Below, in pieces: positions 1 to 11,130 of a DNA stretch of 64,000 bases. Below the pieces are notes generated by a model. It was not told the origin of the DNA. It searched no databases and saw only the letters and a program-made list of their open reading frames with translations. Origin of the DNA: Micrasema longulum (lineage: Eukaryota; Arthropoda; Insecta; Trichoptera; Brachycentridae). The DNA is taken from assembly GCA_022494885.1 (NCBI GenBank), contig JAGVSM010004524.1:62001-126000 (forward strand). The letters are read 5' to 3'. Each line of letters begins with the position of its first letter. The first letter of the stretch is position 1. The position numbers and the translations under genes are program-made.

Positions 1-383
1 TATTGTTTTAAGTTTGGTTTTTAGTTTAACAGCAAACGTGCAATGGACGGTTTCGGTTTGCACTTGAAATTATCGACTTGAGTACCTAAGGCCTATTGTA
101 TTGCTGTAAACTGTAGCTAAATTCATGGTTGATTGTTTTTATCCGTATGGGCGACTCTATTAGCCAGTGGCGAAGGTTGTTTTTATATATGACGAAAGGT
201 ATTTTTAAACATTTGTTATTTATATATTCTTGTATTATAACAATAGGACCTTTGGATTCCTTTAGGCAGTACCTAATAATTGAAAAACAAACATTGGGTA
301 ATATTAAATTTCACTTTATAATGTGAGCACGATGAGTAAAGCCTTGCTTCTATTTTCTTCAATCAACACCTTTTGCATCGAAC

Positions 384-839
384 TTTTTTTTTCCCGAATA
401 CAAGCCGATGTACTCTTCTTTTTGCTAGGCAAACATCATTGGGAACAGACATATTCTTCGCCTTTCTTTCCTTAATAGGATCACTGTTCAGATCTGATGT
501 CGTGGGTAACGACTTGCGCTTTTGAGCCTGAATTTTATAGGACATTAGTCTTTTGGCGATGGCGAGGCGTCTCCAACCCATATAAATATAAAATTAATTG
601 ATAAATATTATATTTTTTTTCCCGAATACAAACCAATGTACTCCTTTTTTTGCTAGGCAAACATCATTGGGAACAGACATATTCTTCCCCTTTCTTTTCT
701 CAATATGATTACTGTTCAGATCTGATGTTGTGGGTAACGACTTGCGCTTTTGAGCCTGAATTTTAAAGGACATTAGTCTTTTGGCGATGGCGAGGCGTCT
801 CCAACACATATAAATATAAAATTAATTGATAAATATTAT
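384..839. repeat. 228-bp tandem duplication, two copies
   Basis: Two adjacent copies, about 384-611 and 612-839, match with a constant offset of 228 bases: the run starting cccgaatac is at 393 and again at 621, and the run ttggcgatgg at 553 and 781. I count about 12 substitutions in about 200 aligned bases (near 94% identity), mostly transitions. Both copies hold an open minus-strand frame (363-581 and 594-809) because 228 is a multiple of three. About 11 of the 12 changes would alter the amino acid, so the frame shows no sign of selection and I do not call it a gene. I do not recognise the sequence. Confidence 0.9.
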
Positions 840-2362
840 CTTAAGTGCATAATAAATACGGTAAACGACAAAGTAACTTTGAAGCACTAACCTAGTATAA
901 AATCTCAAAAAAACTTATAATTGGTATTTCTTTAAATGCTGCCATTTTGAATATATGAGCAAAAAATAGTTATTCACTTTGCCAATTGATGTGAAAGTGA
1001 ACCTAGAAGTTCTCGCATTGCCCCCTTTTCAGCGTCGAAAGGCATAACCTGGAGGTGCGATGCAGAAGCATTGGCGAGGATCTAAGGCACATCCATTTCG
1101 TAATAAGTTACGATGACTGATCACAAAGAGTAGTATCTTTCTTGGTTAGGATAGTAGAGGTAATAAAGAAAATAAATGATAACGGGGCACAGGATGCCGT
1201 AATCTCTTTACTGGGAAGGCTTACTGATGTCTATCAATAGTCCGGCTTCTCTTGAATAAGTTTTCTGTGGTTTTCTATTCATTAAGCAAATGCGGAAAGC
1301 GTTCTTATAAAGGTCCATAGCTGAAATTCCCTCCCTTTTACTTTTTAGATAAAGATGGACAGGAAATAAAATCCTCTTAAAAACCTTGTAAATCATAAGC
1401 AAGGTCAATAATACTGCAACTCTCACTTAAAAAAAAAACCTTTATGTCCCATCACGCAGAAAATGATAATAAATTATTACCAGTTTTTAGATATAGGCTG
1501 ATAAACTTAACATGACTTGCAAGGCCAGTCAGGCAGGAAAGGGTTAAATTTATTTTATGATACCAATGATGTTCCACATGTTTAAGTCTTTTCTGCTACC
1601 GAAAAATCAATCAGCCATTCTTCTCTAAATATTCTGTTAAATGCATAACTTTCTATGGAAGATTCAACCCAACAAAAAATTAAGCAAATGCACATTCCAC
1701 AGTAAATAAAATAATATATTATTTTGCATATTTAAAATAGTGGCGATTAAAACGCAGTACTGTTATTATATTCGAATTGCAGTTTAAATATTATCACAGC
1801 TTTACTTTTAGCGGAAAAGCGGTTACCTACAATTAATGTGAGTGTATTTTTAATTGAAAATAATTAGTTAACCAAAATGCTCTATTGAAATGTTTACATT
1901 ATTGCAATCCATTAAATTCAATCTGATGCACCATGATAATTGTTTTTTTTTAGCATGAACATAGTCATCGTTAGCTTTCATAGCATAAATTATATTTAAA
2001 ATATGTGTTTATTTAATAAAAATTAATTTTAAAAGATTTTGTACAAATATGCGTGAAGATGAACCTGCTATAAAAAAATAATATGATTAATAGATAAAAA
2101 CCATATTTCGCTTGGTTTCAAATTACATTTAACAGTGATATTAAATTTTGATTTTCTTTTTTTTTTCGTTTTGTGCCATAACAAAATAAAATAGTTAAAT
2201 GTAAAGTTTGAAAAGAGTGAATACTTGAAAATTTACATTGACAGTTCAAATTTTAAGTTTTTTTTTGATTTTCACTCTCGTAAAGTTCTGCGTTCAATTC
2301 TTTGTGAAAACACAAAAAAAAAATTTCAAGCTTATTCAGCACAGCTGAAATCAGCACAGCTG
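840..2362. other. AT-rich stretch with no supported feature
   Basis: No domain, RNA gene or clear repeat was recognised. Short frames near 1208-1426 look like chance. A short direct repeat of the string cagcacagctgaaat lies at about 2337-2366, just before a SINE fragment. Confidence 0.5.
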
Positions 2363-2407
2363 AAATTCATCACTGTAATTGGACCTCCTGACCTGTGGTG
2401 CAAATAA
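2363..2407 (+). repeat. SINE family B, 3' body fragment
   Basis: The string around 2370-2395 (ctgtaattggacctcctgac) matches the body of the tRNA-derived SINE that is complete on the minus strand at 34217-34452. Only the 3' part is present and the tRNA-like head is missing. The next bases are not A-rich in the same way, so the copy is truncated at both ends. Confidence 0.6.
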
Positions 2408-3244
2408 GAGATGGATAAAACCCTGTCTCCGATAGGATTCGTATCACTCAATCTGCATCACTAAAGTGACCGAATTTTTTAAGTAGTTCAATTGAACGGA
2501 TGTATCTTTAGCTCATTCGGCTCATTTAGGTCATCGTATCTTCGCATCTTTTGTATCTTCGTATCATTTGTATCTTCGTATCTTCTTGCCATTTGTGACT
2601 CTAGTTCGTTTAGTTCTCGAGCAGTGTGTATAGCTGTGAGGGAGAACACGGATAAAACAAATAATTACAAAAGCTTTAGCTGGTTTATCAACATGATTTT
2701 ATATTAATGTTCCATATACATTATAATATTTCATACCTGTAGAAAATACATTAATTATTTTATTTGCAAAAAGATCGTTAAAATACGGTTTTTTTTTATG
2801 GAACAAATTGGCAAAGAATATTTACTTTGAACACGCAAATTTAAAATTTAATATTTTATTTATTTATTTAAATAAAAAATGTTTTTAACACCCTTAGTAG
2901 GTTCTGGTATATTTCTAAAGTGGTATTTTGTATTTACAAACGGTGAATGTATATAATAAATAAAATATACAAATGCAAATTTAAGAAAAATATAAAGATA
3001 AAACTATAATAGACTTCAAACACAAAATTAATAAATAAGCTAATCAGTTATTCTACGATTAATTATGAATGAAATTATTGTTTTTTATTTTGATACTGAG
3101 CAGCAAAAGACATAACATCTAATAATTTCTAGCGAACAAACTAAACTCTTGTTCACATTTTATTTTGTTTACGTCTCAATGGAAATAATAATTAGTCTAA
3201 TAGCTATCTAATCAGTTATTAACTGCGGATGCCTCGGAAGTTAA
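2408..3244. other. AT-rich stretch; short direct repeats at 2535-2590
   Basis: Several copies of the word tatcttcg occur at about 2535-2585. Nothing else is recognisable, and the small frame at 2492-2707 includes this repeat. Confidence 0.4.
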
Positions 3245-3527
3245 TTAACATATTACAACAGAGATGGAGAACACGGAAGAGAAGGGAATAAAGAAGTCTA
3301 GGCACCTACAGAACTTATGACCTGTCATTGGCTGGTTTAAGTGCCCACTTTACAAACCATGTAACATTCACCATTCTGCCTATATTTGAACACCTGTATT
3401 TCTTCAATTCTTCCATCTGTTGATGTTTGTGAAGTTTAAAAGCTGAAACCATTATAAGCCCTGTAGATGCCTTGACTTTTATATTCTTTTATCTTAAAAG
3501 TTATGCATCGCTGTTGTAATATGTTAA
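3245..3527. mobile_element. Palindromic MITE-like repeat (family M), copy 1
   Basis: The ends are exact inverted repeats: ttaacatattacaacag at 3245-3261 and its complement at 3511-3527. Homology between the arms continues inward with interruptions: the left arm carries the 'tctaggcacc..gacctgtcattggctgg' side of the family, and the right arm carries parts of the complementary side (gccctgtagatgcc, then ttttatattctttt). The element therefore looks like a fold-back, non-autonomous DNA transposon of 283 bp. No coding capacity. Related copies are listed at 3537, 12201, 14445, 20819, 36015, 52995, 57330 and 59816. Confidence 0.65.
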
Positions 3528-3536
3528 CAATAACAG

Positions 3537-3914
3537 CTCCCTAAGGGGTTAAATCCAGTTCTTGTTTACAAAAATTTCGACAAACTCAAAACATTGTTGA
3601 TAAATCCACCTGGTTCAAGAAGAAAAAGTTTAAAAATTGAAAAATGATTCCAGGCGTTGCCTAGTGGGGTGAAGTAGTTCAATTGGATGAATCTCACCCA
3701 CATCAATAAAGGTTTCAGCTCTTTAAATTCACAAACATCAGCAGATGCAAGAATTGAAGGAATTTAGATGTTCAAATATAGGCAGAATGGTGAATGTTAC
3801 ACAGGGTGTAAAGTGGTCACTTCAACCAGCCAATGACAGGTCATAAGCCCTGTAGATGCCTAGACTTTTGTATTCCCTTCTCTTAAATTTTCTCCATCTC
3901 TGTTGTAACATACT
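3537..3914 (+). mobile_element. MITE-like repeat family M, copy 2
   Basis: This starts with the family's leading module (ccctaaggggttaaatccag) and runs through ccaggcgttgcctagtgggg, aaaggtttcagctcttta, gccaatgacaggtcataagc and ends in ccatctctgttgtaacatac. It lies directly beside copy 1 and its right end is complementary to copy 1's left end, so 3245-3914 as a whole can fold back. It is non-coding. Confidence 0.65.
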
Positions 3915-4352
3915 AATAATTAGAATTATGGCTTGTTCAAAAAAGAAGTGCTTTAATCGCGTTGTCGAAAGATCCTAGAACTTTTAAGTTAACATTGGCC
4001 TTTTAACGGAAGTTCATCGATTTTCTGTAATATATAATATTACTTGTAAAAGTGTCCCCTTCTTTAAGTCAAACATCATAAAAGATCAACACAGTATCTT
4101 TTCGATAGGGGTTAAAGTCGACTAACATTGAACGTGAATGTTTGTTTTCCAAACGGTTCTTAACTTCAATAAAAGTGCTACCTTAAAGATTTTGTGTACA
4201 TAAAACAATTGTTAATTACATGTAAAATTAAAGAATAGATTTTGTAGGCTTTACAAATAAAACCAAAATTTGGTATTTAAATGGGTTATTAATAACCGTT
4301 ATAAGCTTTAGCAATAAATTAGTTTATGATTAATTTAATTTGATTTTTATTT
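3915..4352. other. AT-rich stretch with no supported feature
   Basis: No recognisable repeat, frame or RNA. Confidence 0.4.
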
Positions 4353-4404
4353 GCCTTTTGTGCGTGAGTCAATCGGATTAACAATTACACCACGGAGGCC
4401 GCCA
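4353..4404 (-). repeat. SINE family B, tRNA-like head fragment
   Basis: On the minus strand this reads ggcggcctccgtggtgtaat and onward to the 'gactcacgcac' part, matching the head of the family B SINE at 34217-34452. The box B part is lost. It is a degraded, truncated copy. Confidence 0.55.
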
Positions 4405-4759
4405 ATACCAAGACGTATTAAGTCATTCCAAATCAAGGCTGGTATCCCTTTTAAACGCATCACATATTTTGTTTCGAATATTATTGTATTAAATCTTGAT
4501 TAGTTTTACTTAATTTAAATAATCAAAATAATTATTCAAACAAAGCTTTAAGGATAATTTTGAAAAAAAAAACGATACACGATTGTAAATTTAATGTTAA
4601 ATTAATTTAAAGCACTGACATATAAGGAAAGAAAATTTTAATCATAACATATTTTTTATTTTTTTAAAAACAGAATCTTTGAAAAAAATATCAAAGCCAA
4701 CATGAACATGATCACAATACCAGATAAAATGTAAAAATCAGACTCCCACTTATTGATTT

Positions 4760-4825
4760 TAATGGTAGTTTTACACTTAATATTTCATTGTTACTGGACT
4801 GTCACTTGAAGCATAAGATTAAGAA
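4760..4825 (+). repeat. SINE family A, body fragment
   Basis: The strings ttttacacttaatatttcat and actggactgtcacttgaagc correspond to the SINE A body that is complete at 58275-58512 (…actagaatatttcatagtt..ctggactggtacctgaa). The tRNA-like head cannot be identified, so this is a partial old copy. Confidence 0.5.
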
Positions 4826-5110
4826 CCTTCCATGTAATAAAAATTAATCAAGACATGAAATTGATATTTTTGATGTTTGTAGGACTAAATTTGTAGTTCA
4901 TTGTTATATTTTAAAGGAATAAATAAAATTGCTTTGTTTTATGAACGACTTTTTTTATTGTCACAACCGACTAGTTTCGGCAACTCTTCAGGGTTATATA
5001 ATAACGAAATAAACATACGTAAAAGAAACAGTGAACAGTGGGTGTCAATAAGGATAGAGTAGGGAGTAATTGTGTTTATGTTGGGGTAGGGGTAGGTAGG
5101 AGGGGGTTTT

Positions 5111-5475
5111 CAACTGTGGAAACATCTCCCATCCCCCATCAAATATGTTACTACATTATCTCTGTTTAAATCACGTCTAAAGAAACACCTCCATTCTCTT
5201 CCTTAATCTCTCTTCCTTTCCTTTTCCCTCTTTTTTCCCCTTTCCCTTGTTTTGATTTAAGGTAATTTATAAATAAATTCGTAAATCTCTATTTTTATAT
5301 ATCTTTTGCTTTTTAAATATTTTTTTCTATTGAATATGTTCTGTAACTTGAATTATAAAAATAAAACTTTTATTTTACTGGTTGGTTGAAAGAAATTCCC
5401 ATTTGGCAATAAGCCCGCCAATGTACAAATAACATTTTGTACAAAAAGTTAAACAAAAAAATAATTGTGTATAAT
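5111..5475 (+). pseudogene. LINE 3' end: last 31 codons of reverse transcriptase ORF plus 3' UTR
   Basis: Reading from 5111 gives a 31-residue tail ending in a stop at 5204-5206. It contains the hallmark LWKHLPSPI … SLFKSRLKKHL, the usual carboxy end of non-LTR retrotransposon reverse transcriptases (Jockey/CR1-like: 'W..LP..I' then 'FK..LK.HL'). It is followed by a pyrimidine-rich stretch (5210-5255) and a 3' UTR with ggttggttgaaagaaattcc at about 5380. A related 3' UTR occurs at 55900-56160 (gggttggtagaaagaaattg). The copy is strongly 5'-truncated. Confidence 0.65.
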
Positions 5476-5477
5476 AC

Positions 5478-5551
5478 AGGGTTAGACTTTACAGGGAAAT
5501 ATTTAAAAAGTTAAAATAAATTTAATGAAATTTACGTCAAAGTCTAACCCT
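5478..5551. repeat. Inverted repeat, 13-bp perfect arms
   Basis: agggttagacttt at 5478-5490 is exactly complementary to aaagtctaaccct at 5539-5551, with a 48-base A/T-rich spacer. It could be a small hairpin or the remnant of a short MITE. No target duplication was identified. Confidence 0.6.
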
Positions 5552-6960
5552 ATTTTTTAAATTTAAATCTTAAAGTAGGGCACACATATCATACATATTG
5601 TTATGTGTGTTCTAATAATAACATTGCAAATTTATTTAATTTATAAATTGTTTATCACATATGTCTTGACCATTATTTTAAATTTTGATATGTTTTTTTC
5701 TTCATTAATATTTTTTCCATTTCGTAATACTTTTTAATTGCTTTAAATAAAATCGAATTTTGTGACTTTGCCTTTTTCCTAAATGGAAGTCTAATTTTGT
5801 TCTTTTCTCTAGTATTGTGATCGTGTTCATGCTAGTTCCGATCATTTTTTTTCCAAAATTCTGTTTTTTTATTAGAGTTTATAATTTTATGAACAAATAT
5901 CAATGTATTGTAAAATATTTTTTGTTTATATGTTAATAATTTCATTTCATTTACCATCGACTTTACCCTCGTGTATCTGTTTTTTTTCCAAATGATTCTA
6001 AAGGCTTTATTTTGTAATACAGTTAGTTTATCTATGTTTTCTTTGTTTGATAAAAATAAAATGCTACTACAGTAGTTAACGTGTGGTTCAATAATACACC
6101 TATGTTATTAATTAAACTATAGAAATAGTGTGTGCTCATAAATGCAATTAAAACAAGATAAAAAATAAATTAAACAAATTAAATTAAATCGAGAATTTCA
6201 ATTCATATCTACAGAAAAAAATAAAAATAATAAGAAAATTAAAAGTACATATTAAAATTAAGATCTAAAAAATATAAATGAACTAAAAAAAAAATAAAAG
6301 AAAAGGTTAACCTAAAAAAATAACAAAAATTTATTCAATGAGAGATAAAAAAAAAAAAAAAAAAAATGTTTTACATAAATATAAATCAATATAGGAACGT
6401 TCTGTCTACTAACCACTTACGTAATAGAAACATAATTTTATTTTTATTATGACATGTTTTCATGTCAAGTGGCAACAAATATGACTAAAAATGAAAAAAA
6501 GAGATTACGTAGTAGGGCCTGCCAACAAAAGTGTTCAGTATTTTGTTTTTATGTTTATATTTCTTATATTTTTTAACCCTATAATTTCATTTTTTACTCT
6601 TGTATCTACCGAAATTCAAAAGTGGCGAGTTATTTTTTAATTACTGGAGCCCTTAAGTACGTTTTTTTGTGTACGTTGCGCGTCGGTCATCAGCATTACG
6701 CAGAAAAGTTTGTTTTCAACTTTGACAGCTGGATTCTAGCTGGTTTGTTTGTTTTAGAGCGAATTCCTGTCATCCTTAAAAATGATATGTAAAGCAAGCT
6801 TTAAATATATTACAGTAAAATTAAATTAATTAATTTATAAATTTTATATTTGAAGCACTAACCTTGTGGTTATTCATTATTATAAATAAGTTAAATATAT
6901 ATAATTAATAAGCTTGTATAGCTTTGAAACCGGTCGGTAAAAAAATAAGAAAACAAGTGG
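5552..6960. other. Very AT-rich stretch, no supported feature
   Basis: It consists of long A- and T-runs, including about 20 adenines near 6348-6366. The segment 6650-6780 has higher G+C but no readable domain. Confidence 0.4.
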
Positions 6961-6964
6961 TCCA

Positions 6965-7040
6965 AAACAAAGTTTATTTCATTTAATTTTATTTTATTTG
7001 GGAAATCAACAGTTCTACATACATATTTATAGCAAACAAA
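6965..7040 (-). mobile_element. LINE-like 3' terminus with AAATAAAAT tail
   Basis: On the minus strand this reads ctgttgatttcccaaataaa followed by repeated aaataaaatt. The same terminus (…ctgtaaaaattccaaataaa, …gctgttgatcccaaatgaat) occurs on the minus strand at 8113 and 44385. Three copies with the same polarity and an AATAAA-rich tail suggest the 3' end of one retrotransposon family. The body upstream (7040-7440) is not recognisable as coding. Confidence 0.45.
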
Positions 7041-7614
7041 CAGATATAGTTTATAAACTCAGAACTAATAACAGATTTCCACCAAGTATACAAATTTAGT
7101 AAAGAAAATATATTATATATCAAATAAATACATTCAAGTTTATACATATCAAAATGTTATTTTCATTTACTCGTAAATATTTTTCAATAATTGAAGAATT
7201 TTTAAATAACATTTTTTTTGAGGACAGTAAGTTATTGTAAATTGGGTAAGATAAGGACAAAAATGCTTGAAGAGAGGATAAGGAGGAGAAAGGAGATGTA
7301 CATATTTATTATTATAATGTCTACTAAGTTACATAATGCATTTTTAGTGGAAATTTTAAAGTTTGTGTAATCTATATCTATAAATTTTGTATTGTACACT
7401 GAAAAAGTCCTACGAAAAAAAGCAAACATACGATGTTTTACTTATTGGTACATAAAACAGGTGGTACCGTCTACAAATCCTGGCTGGCACATGTATTGTT
7501 ATTAGACTAAGTAGTTCTGTACAGTCAACTATTCCTGTCATCATTTTGTAAAGTAGATCTTATTTATTTTATTATAATTTATTTATGTTCAAAGCATTAA
7601 CTTTGAGGTCTAAT
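7041..7614. other. Unassigned sequence, possibly LINE 3' UTR
   Basis: It holds a 65-codon minus-strand frame (7232-7429) without recognised domain. It may be the untranslated body belonging to the terminus at 6965-7040. Confidence 0.25.
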
Positions 7615-8112
7615 ATTTTAATTAATGTTACTCAATATTAGTATTTATCCACTTAATGACTTTTTATGTTCACCGGTTTCAAGACGTATCCGTTTTTTCG
7701 TTAGGACAGTCACTACACCAACATGAAAATACTTAAATACACTTTCACCTTTTCCGTCACTGTAATACACAAAGTATTTACGAAAAATACATAAATTACA
7801 CGCAGAGTTTAAGGAGTTGAAAAGACCATGTCCAAACATGCACTAAAATTAGGTTAGTAGTATTTTGCGATATGTTACAGAATGTTTCGGGGGGGGGGAG
7901 GGTTAAGAAGGGGAGGGGCTAAAAGGTTGAACGTTACACGATAAGTTAATTCCTAAATAAAAAGGGAAAGTTTGAAAAGGTATTTGATTTTGAATTAAAG
8001 GCCTTTTTTCCTTTAACTCTGCATGTAATTTATGTATTTTTTCGTAAATATTATATATGGTAAAGTACAACTACGGTAACGGTCAAAGTGAAAGTGTATG
8101 TTAGTATTTGCA

Positions 8113-8816
8113 TATTTTATGTGTTTATTTTATTTTATTTTATTTGGAATTTTTACAGCTATTACATAAACAAAATAAGTAGAAAAATTTTAACAATGCT
8201 AAAGCCAATTAAAAAAATCCACTGTAAATATAATGACACATAATATATAAGAAAAATTAATATATAATAAAAATTAATTAAATTATTATTAATTATTAAA
8301 AACTTATCAAAAAATTTTTCCCTCTCTGTTGAAATAAATTTAAATATGAACAACTCCCTAGGGAGGAAATCCAGCCAGTCTGCAAGCATTTGGACATAAT
8401 CAAACATTGTTGTATAAGAAAATAAGTTTAGTAATTGTATTTGTGTGACGTTTGTATTCATGTGTATGTGAATGTGTGTATGCGTGAATAAATTATGGAG
8501 AGGATACATGTGCGTGTGGGAATGAACGAGGGAGAGGGTGCGTGTGTGTGGGTGCGTAAGCATAAAAAAAATATTGTTTAAAACTTGTAAATTGTATTGA
8601 AAATGGTACAATAAAGAGCTGAAAAAAAAGTAAGAAACCTTTTTGTTAAAATTCAAATGAAGAAATGATATAAATTGTTTTTTTTTTTTTTTAAGTATGT
8701 TAAATTTCAAAACCGTATTCTGAAAAAAAGAAAAAAGCATTTTATTTTAAAATTTAATTGATGCACATCGAATAAATAATGTGCGACGAGTCCTATACAA
8801 TACGGTAGGTAAGATA
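8113..8816 (-). mobile_element. Insertion in the fold-back arm: LINE-like 3' end on the minus strand
   Basis: On the minus strand the segment ends in ttccaaataaaataaaataa (complement of 8126-8152), the AATAAA-rich tail seen also at 6965 and 44385. It contains a 192-codon open frame (8162-8740), but the translation is low-complexity (His/Thr-rich from a CA-rich stretch, then Ile/Leu/Phe-rich) and has no domain. Part of it (8318-8412) is the leading module of repeat family M. I call it a retrotransposon-type insertion, not a gene. Confidence 0.45.
8318..8412 (+). repeat. Family M end plus leading module
   Basis: ccctctctgttgaaataaat (a family M terminus) is followed by ccctagggaggaaatccagc and cagtctgcaagcatttggac, the module that also lies beside the MITE at 57280 and opens copies at 3537 and 35519. 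Finding the same junction terminus-then-module here and, inverted, at 57280-57353 shows it belongs to the element and is not flanking DNA. Confidence 0.55.
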
Positions 8817-8925
8817 TTGATGTAGTTAGTGTCCCGACGAAGAGACGGGTACGTCTCGAAACCGGTACACATGAAAAGTCGGTAAGTGGTCAAATACTGA
8901 TATTTACTAACATTAATTTGATTTT

Positions 8926-9200
8926 TAAAAAAATATTGTTAAATAGAATACTACATTTTAAATTAATTTTGTCGATCGATTATTAGTTTAATTGATTATT
9001 TGAGGCAAAAGAGAGAAAAACATTAAAATTACCAAATAAATTTGAACAATTTCTTTAGTACACACAAAATAAAAATGATTTTTTGTAACCACAGGAATTG
9101 ATTAAGGTCTGAAAGGATTAAACGCCGTTGAAAAAAAAAAAGAATCTCTAAGTTTAATCGACCTTGTATCATTTATTAGCAAATTACTTCATGTACTTAC
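8926..9200. other. AT-rich stretch with no supported feature
   Basis: Nothing recognisable. Confidence 0.4.
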
Positions 9201-9560
9201 CATAAATAATCCCAGACATGGCAGAATGCAAGACGAGATTACATGATCATTAAACATGAAGCAAAGTGCATAGTCTGCGCAGTTCCCTGTGAAATGGTAA
9301 TAAAACATTTCTCAAGAGATTCGGAGATGAAGAAAGTCCGTGTAAGTCCCTGCCAGGCCATTAGCCCCCCGCGCACGACACTGCACGTGTCTGAATGCAG
9401 TGGTGACGCATTAATATGCGTCTGATAAACACTCGCAGACGCCAGTGCAAGGGGTCGCACACCACACAAATCTCGGATCCCATGCATTTCTAGTGCGCTA
9501 GATAAATTACAAAGATTCCGCTTTACGGCAGTCGCTGGAGGTGTCATAATAAGTGGCTAA
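9201..9560. other. G+C-rich complex block, possible exon or conserved element
   Basis: Base composition rises well above the surroundings and no repeat copy is present elsewhere in the window. A 102-codon frame on the minus strand (9239-9547) and a 60-codon plus frame overlap, but neither shows a domain. On the minus strand an acceptor-like ttaccatttcacag lies before 9286 and a donor-like ATG/GTAAGT at 9201/9200, which would bound an 86-base exon. This is suggestive only. Confidence 0.25.
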
Positions 9561-10032
9561 CTATAGGGTTCGTGGCTCTGCTACCGCTTAGAATATTACT
9601 CATTTCAATTTATAGTTAAAACTTGAAATAACGTTTTATCAAATCTTGATATTCATATTAATATTCTAAGAAGGAAAATTTTCACCGTAAAGTTCATTGT
9701 AATTACCTTAGTCTTGGTCTCATTTTCTTTCTAAAAATTTTTTTTTTTGATTACCTAATAAAAAAAGTAGATTTTCATTAGTAGGCTCAGTAATTTTCTA
9801 ATAAAATTGATTTCAAAAATTTCAAAGCACATCTTCGCAAATCCGGTTTAGAAACAAAAAAATCTTAAATCAGTTAACTAAAATTAGGATATTTATTTAT
9901 TTAAATCTTCAAGTACAAATAATAAATATGTACTAAGGTGGACTTATTGCTAAAAGAAATACCTTAGCGAGATATTAATGGACAAAATACGAATCTAGAA
10001 AACAGTTCTGAGAGTGAAATATAAACAAAACA
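9561..10032. other. AT-rich stretch with no supported feature
   Basis: Nothing recognisable. Confidence 0.4.
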
Positions 10033-10090
10033 TTAGTGTTTTTGACTCGATGGTTACTCTCAGATAAAAATCTTGATAAATAAAATTTAC
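10033..10090 (+). repeat. Repeat R3, copy 1
   Basis: agtgtttttgactcgatggt and nearby cagataaaaatcttgat match 22741-22800 (agtgtttttgactcaatagc, caggtaaaaatcctgaa) at about 80%. The copy lies directly before a SINE A. The nature of the repeat is unknown. Confidence 0.5.
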
Positions 10091-10097
10091 TGAATAA

Positions 10098-10331
10098 GAC
10101 CGCCTAGTTGTGTGGAAAATGGTTTGTTCGCCGTCTATTATTAAGGCCCTATGTTCAATTCCTGGAAGGGTCGACCTAAAATATTGATTCATAAGAAAAG
10201 AGGTTTTACACTACAATATTTCGTTGTCCCTGTGCTGGCACCTGAAGCGTAATACTGATTGTCGTATATTCCTGTAACAGACAACAGCTGCATTTTCAGC
10301 ATCAGGTGCGGATAAAGGTTTGATGATGGCT
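10098..10331 (+). repeat. tRNA-derived SINE family A, diverged copy
   Basis: The head 10098-10170 keeps a box B-like tgttcaattcctgg. The body has ttttacactacaatatttcg, ctggcacctgaagcgtaata and the tail side caggtgcggataaaggtttg, then atgatgg. The order and spacing match the SINE at 58275-58512. Box A is badly decayed. The minus-strand frames 9995-10192 and 10211-10429 are shadows of this repeat. Confidence 0.65.
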
Positions 10332-10334
10332 CGC

Positions 10335-11130
10335 GAACACAGCAGATTATTTTGTGACACTGTTGTGTACATATCGCTTGACCGAATCAACAGTGAGATA
10401 AATCCGAAATTTCGGATTTTGAGATACACATGCAGTTGTGTTAATAAATTGAATAAGTGAATGTTTTCCAGTAATAAAATATTGAAGTTACATAGTTAAC
10501 CAATGTGAAAATGTGATATTTATAATCAGCTTCAAATAATTTGATTCAGTCACACCATTTGCACACCTCAAAGTCCGATTATCTCAGAATAAGTTATTCA
10601 GAAATATCTCACCCAGGCTTTGGGCTAGCGATATATTGCGTTTAAAAAAAATCTTGTTGATATTTTAACAAAACATTAGTACATTAATAAACAACAGACG
10701 ATCTTCGAGAACTAATAAAAAGCTTTAAACCATAAAGGTTATTTCGGAAGTTTTTTAATTTTACGACCTACTATATTTAGGACAGTAAATAATTTGTTTA
10801 TGGTTTCTCGTTTCGTGGTTTTCGAAAAAAAAAAGAAAAAGTTATTTTCTCATTGCCTTAATTTCCTTTGATTTAACATTTTGACATGAATATTTCATTT
10901 TTTCGAAGAATCCATATTCCCAGGGATTGAAAAGGGATCAATCGTTTTCTTAGGGCATAATAAATATTTTTGGTCAATATGCAACTGTTTTTTAAAGTGA
11001 AATACGTAACAAAGCGTTAATAATACATGTTGCGCAATTTCAGTTTACCGATTTCCTAGAGCGGCGCAGTAAATCGTATCGAAACACGTTGATTCAGCGA
11101 AATTGATTTCCTTCTTTAAAATTGATTCGT
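10335..11130. other. AT-rich stretch with no supported feature
   Basis: Nothing recognisable. Confidence 0.4.

Larger units (their letters stand above)
7615..8925. mobile_element. Fold-back element with interrupted right arm
   Basis: The left arm 7615-7818 and the right arm are inverted copies. 7735-7815 pairs with about 8015-8100 (shared words on the folded strand: tgtaatttatgtattttt, gtgaaagtgtat). 7615-7715 pairs with 8817-8925 (shared: gaaaccggt, aaaagtc.gtaagtgg.caaatact, taacattaat). The right arm is split by about 700 bases (8113-8816) that are absent from the left arm. The central part has a G9 run at about 7891-7899. No coding capacity. I interpret it as a fold-back DNA element that later received an insertion. 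Confidence 0.6.

Noticed and set aside
363..809. Two similar 70-codon minus frames as a duplicated gene or exon
   Set aside because: Between the copies about 11 of 12 substitutions change the amino acid. There is no sign of selection on the protein and no domain.
8162..8740. 192-codon minus-strand frame, the second longest in the window outside the repeats
   Set aside because: It is low-complexity (His/Thr- then Ile/Phe-rich), covers part of repeat family M and ends in a LINE-like tail. No domain.
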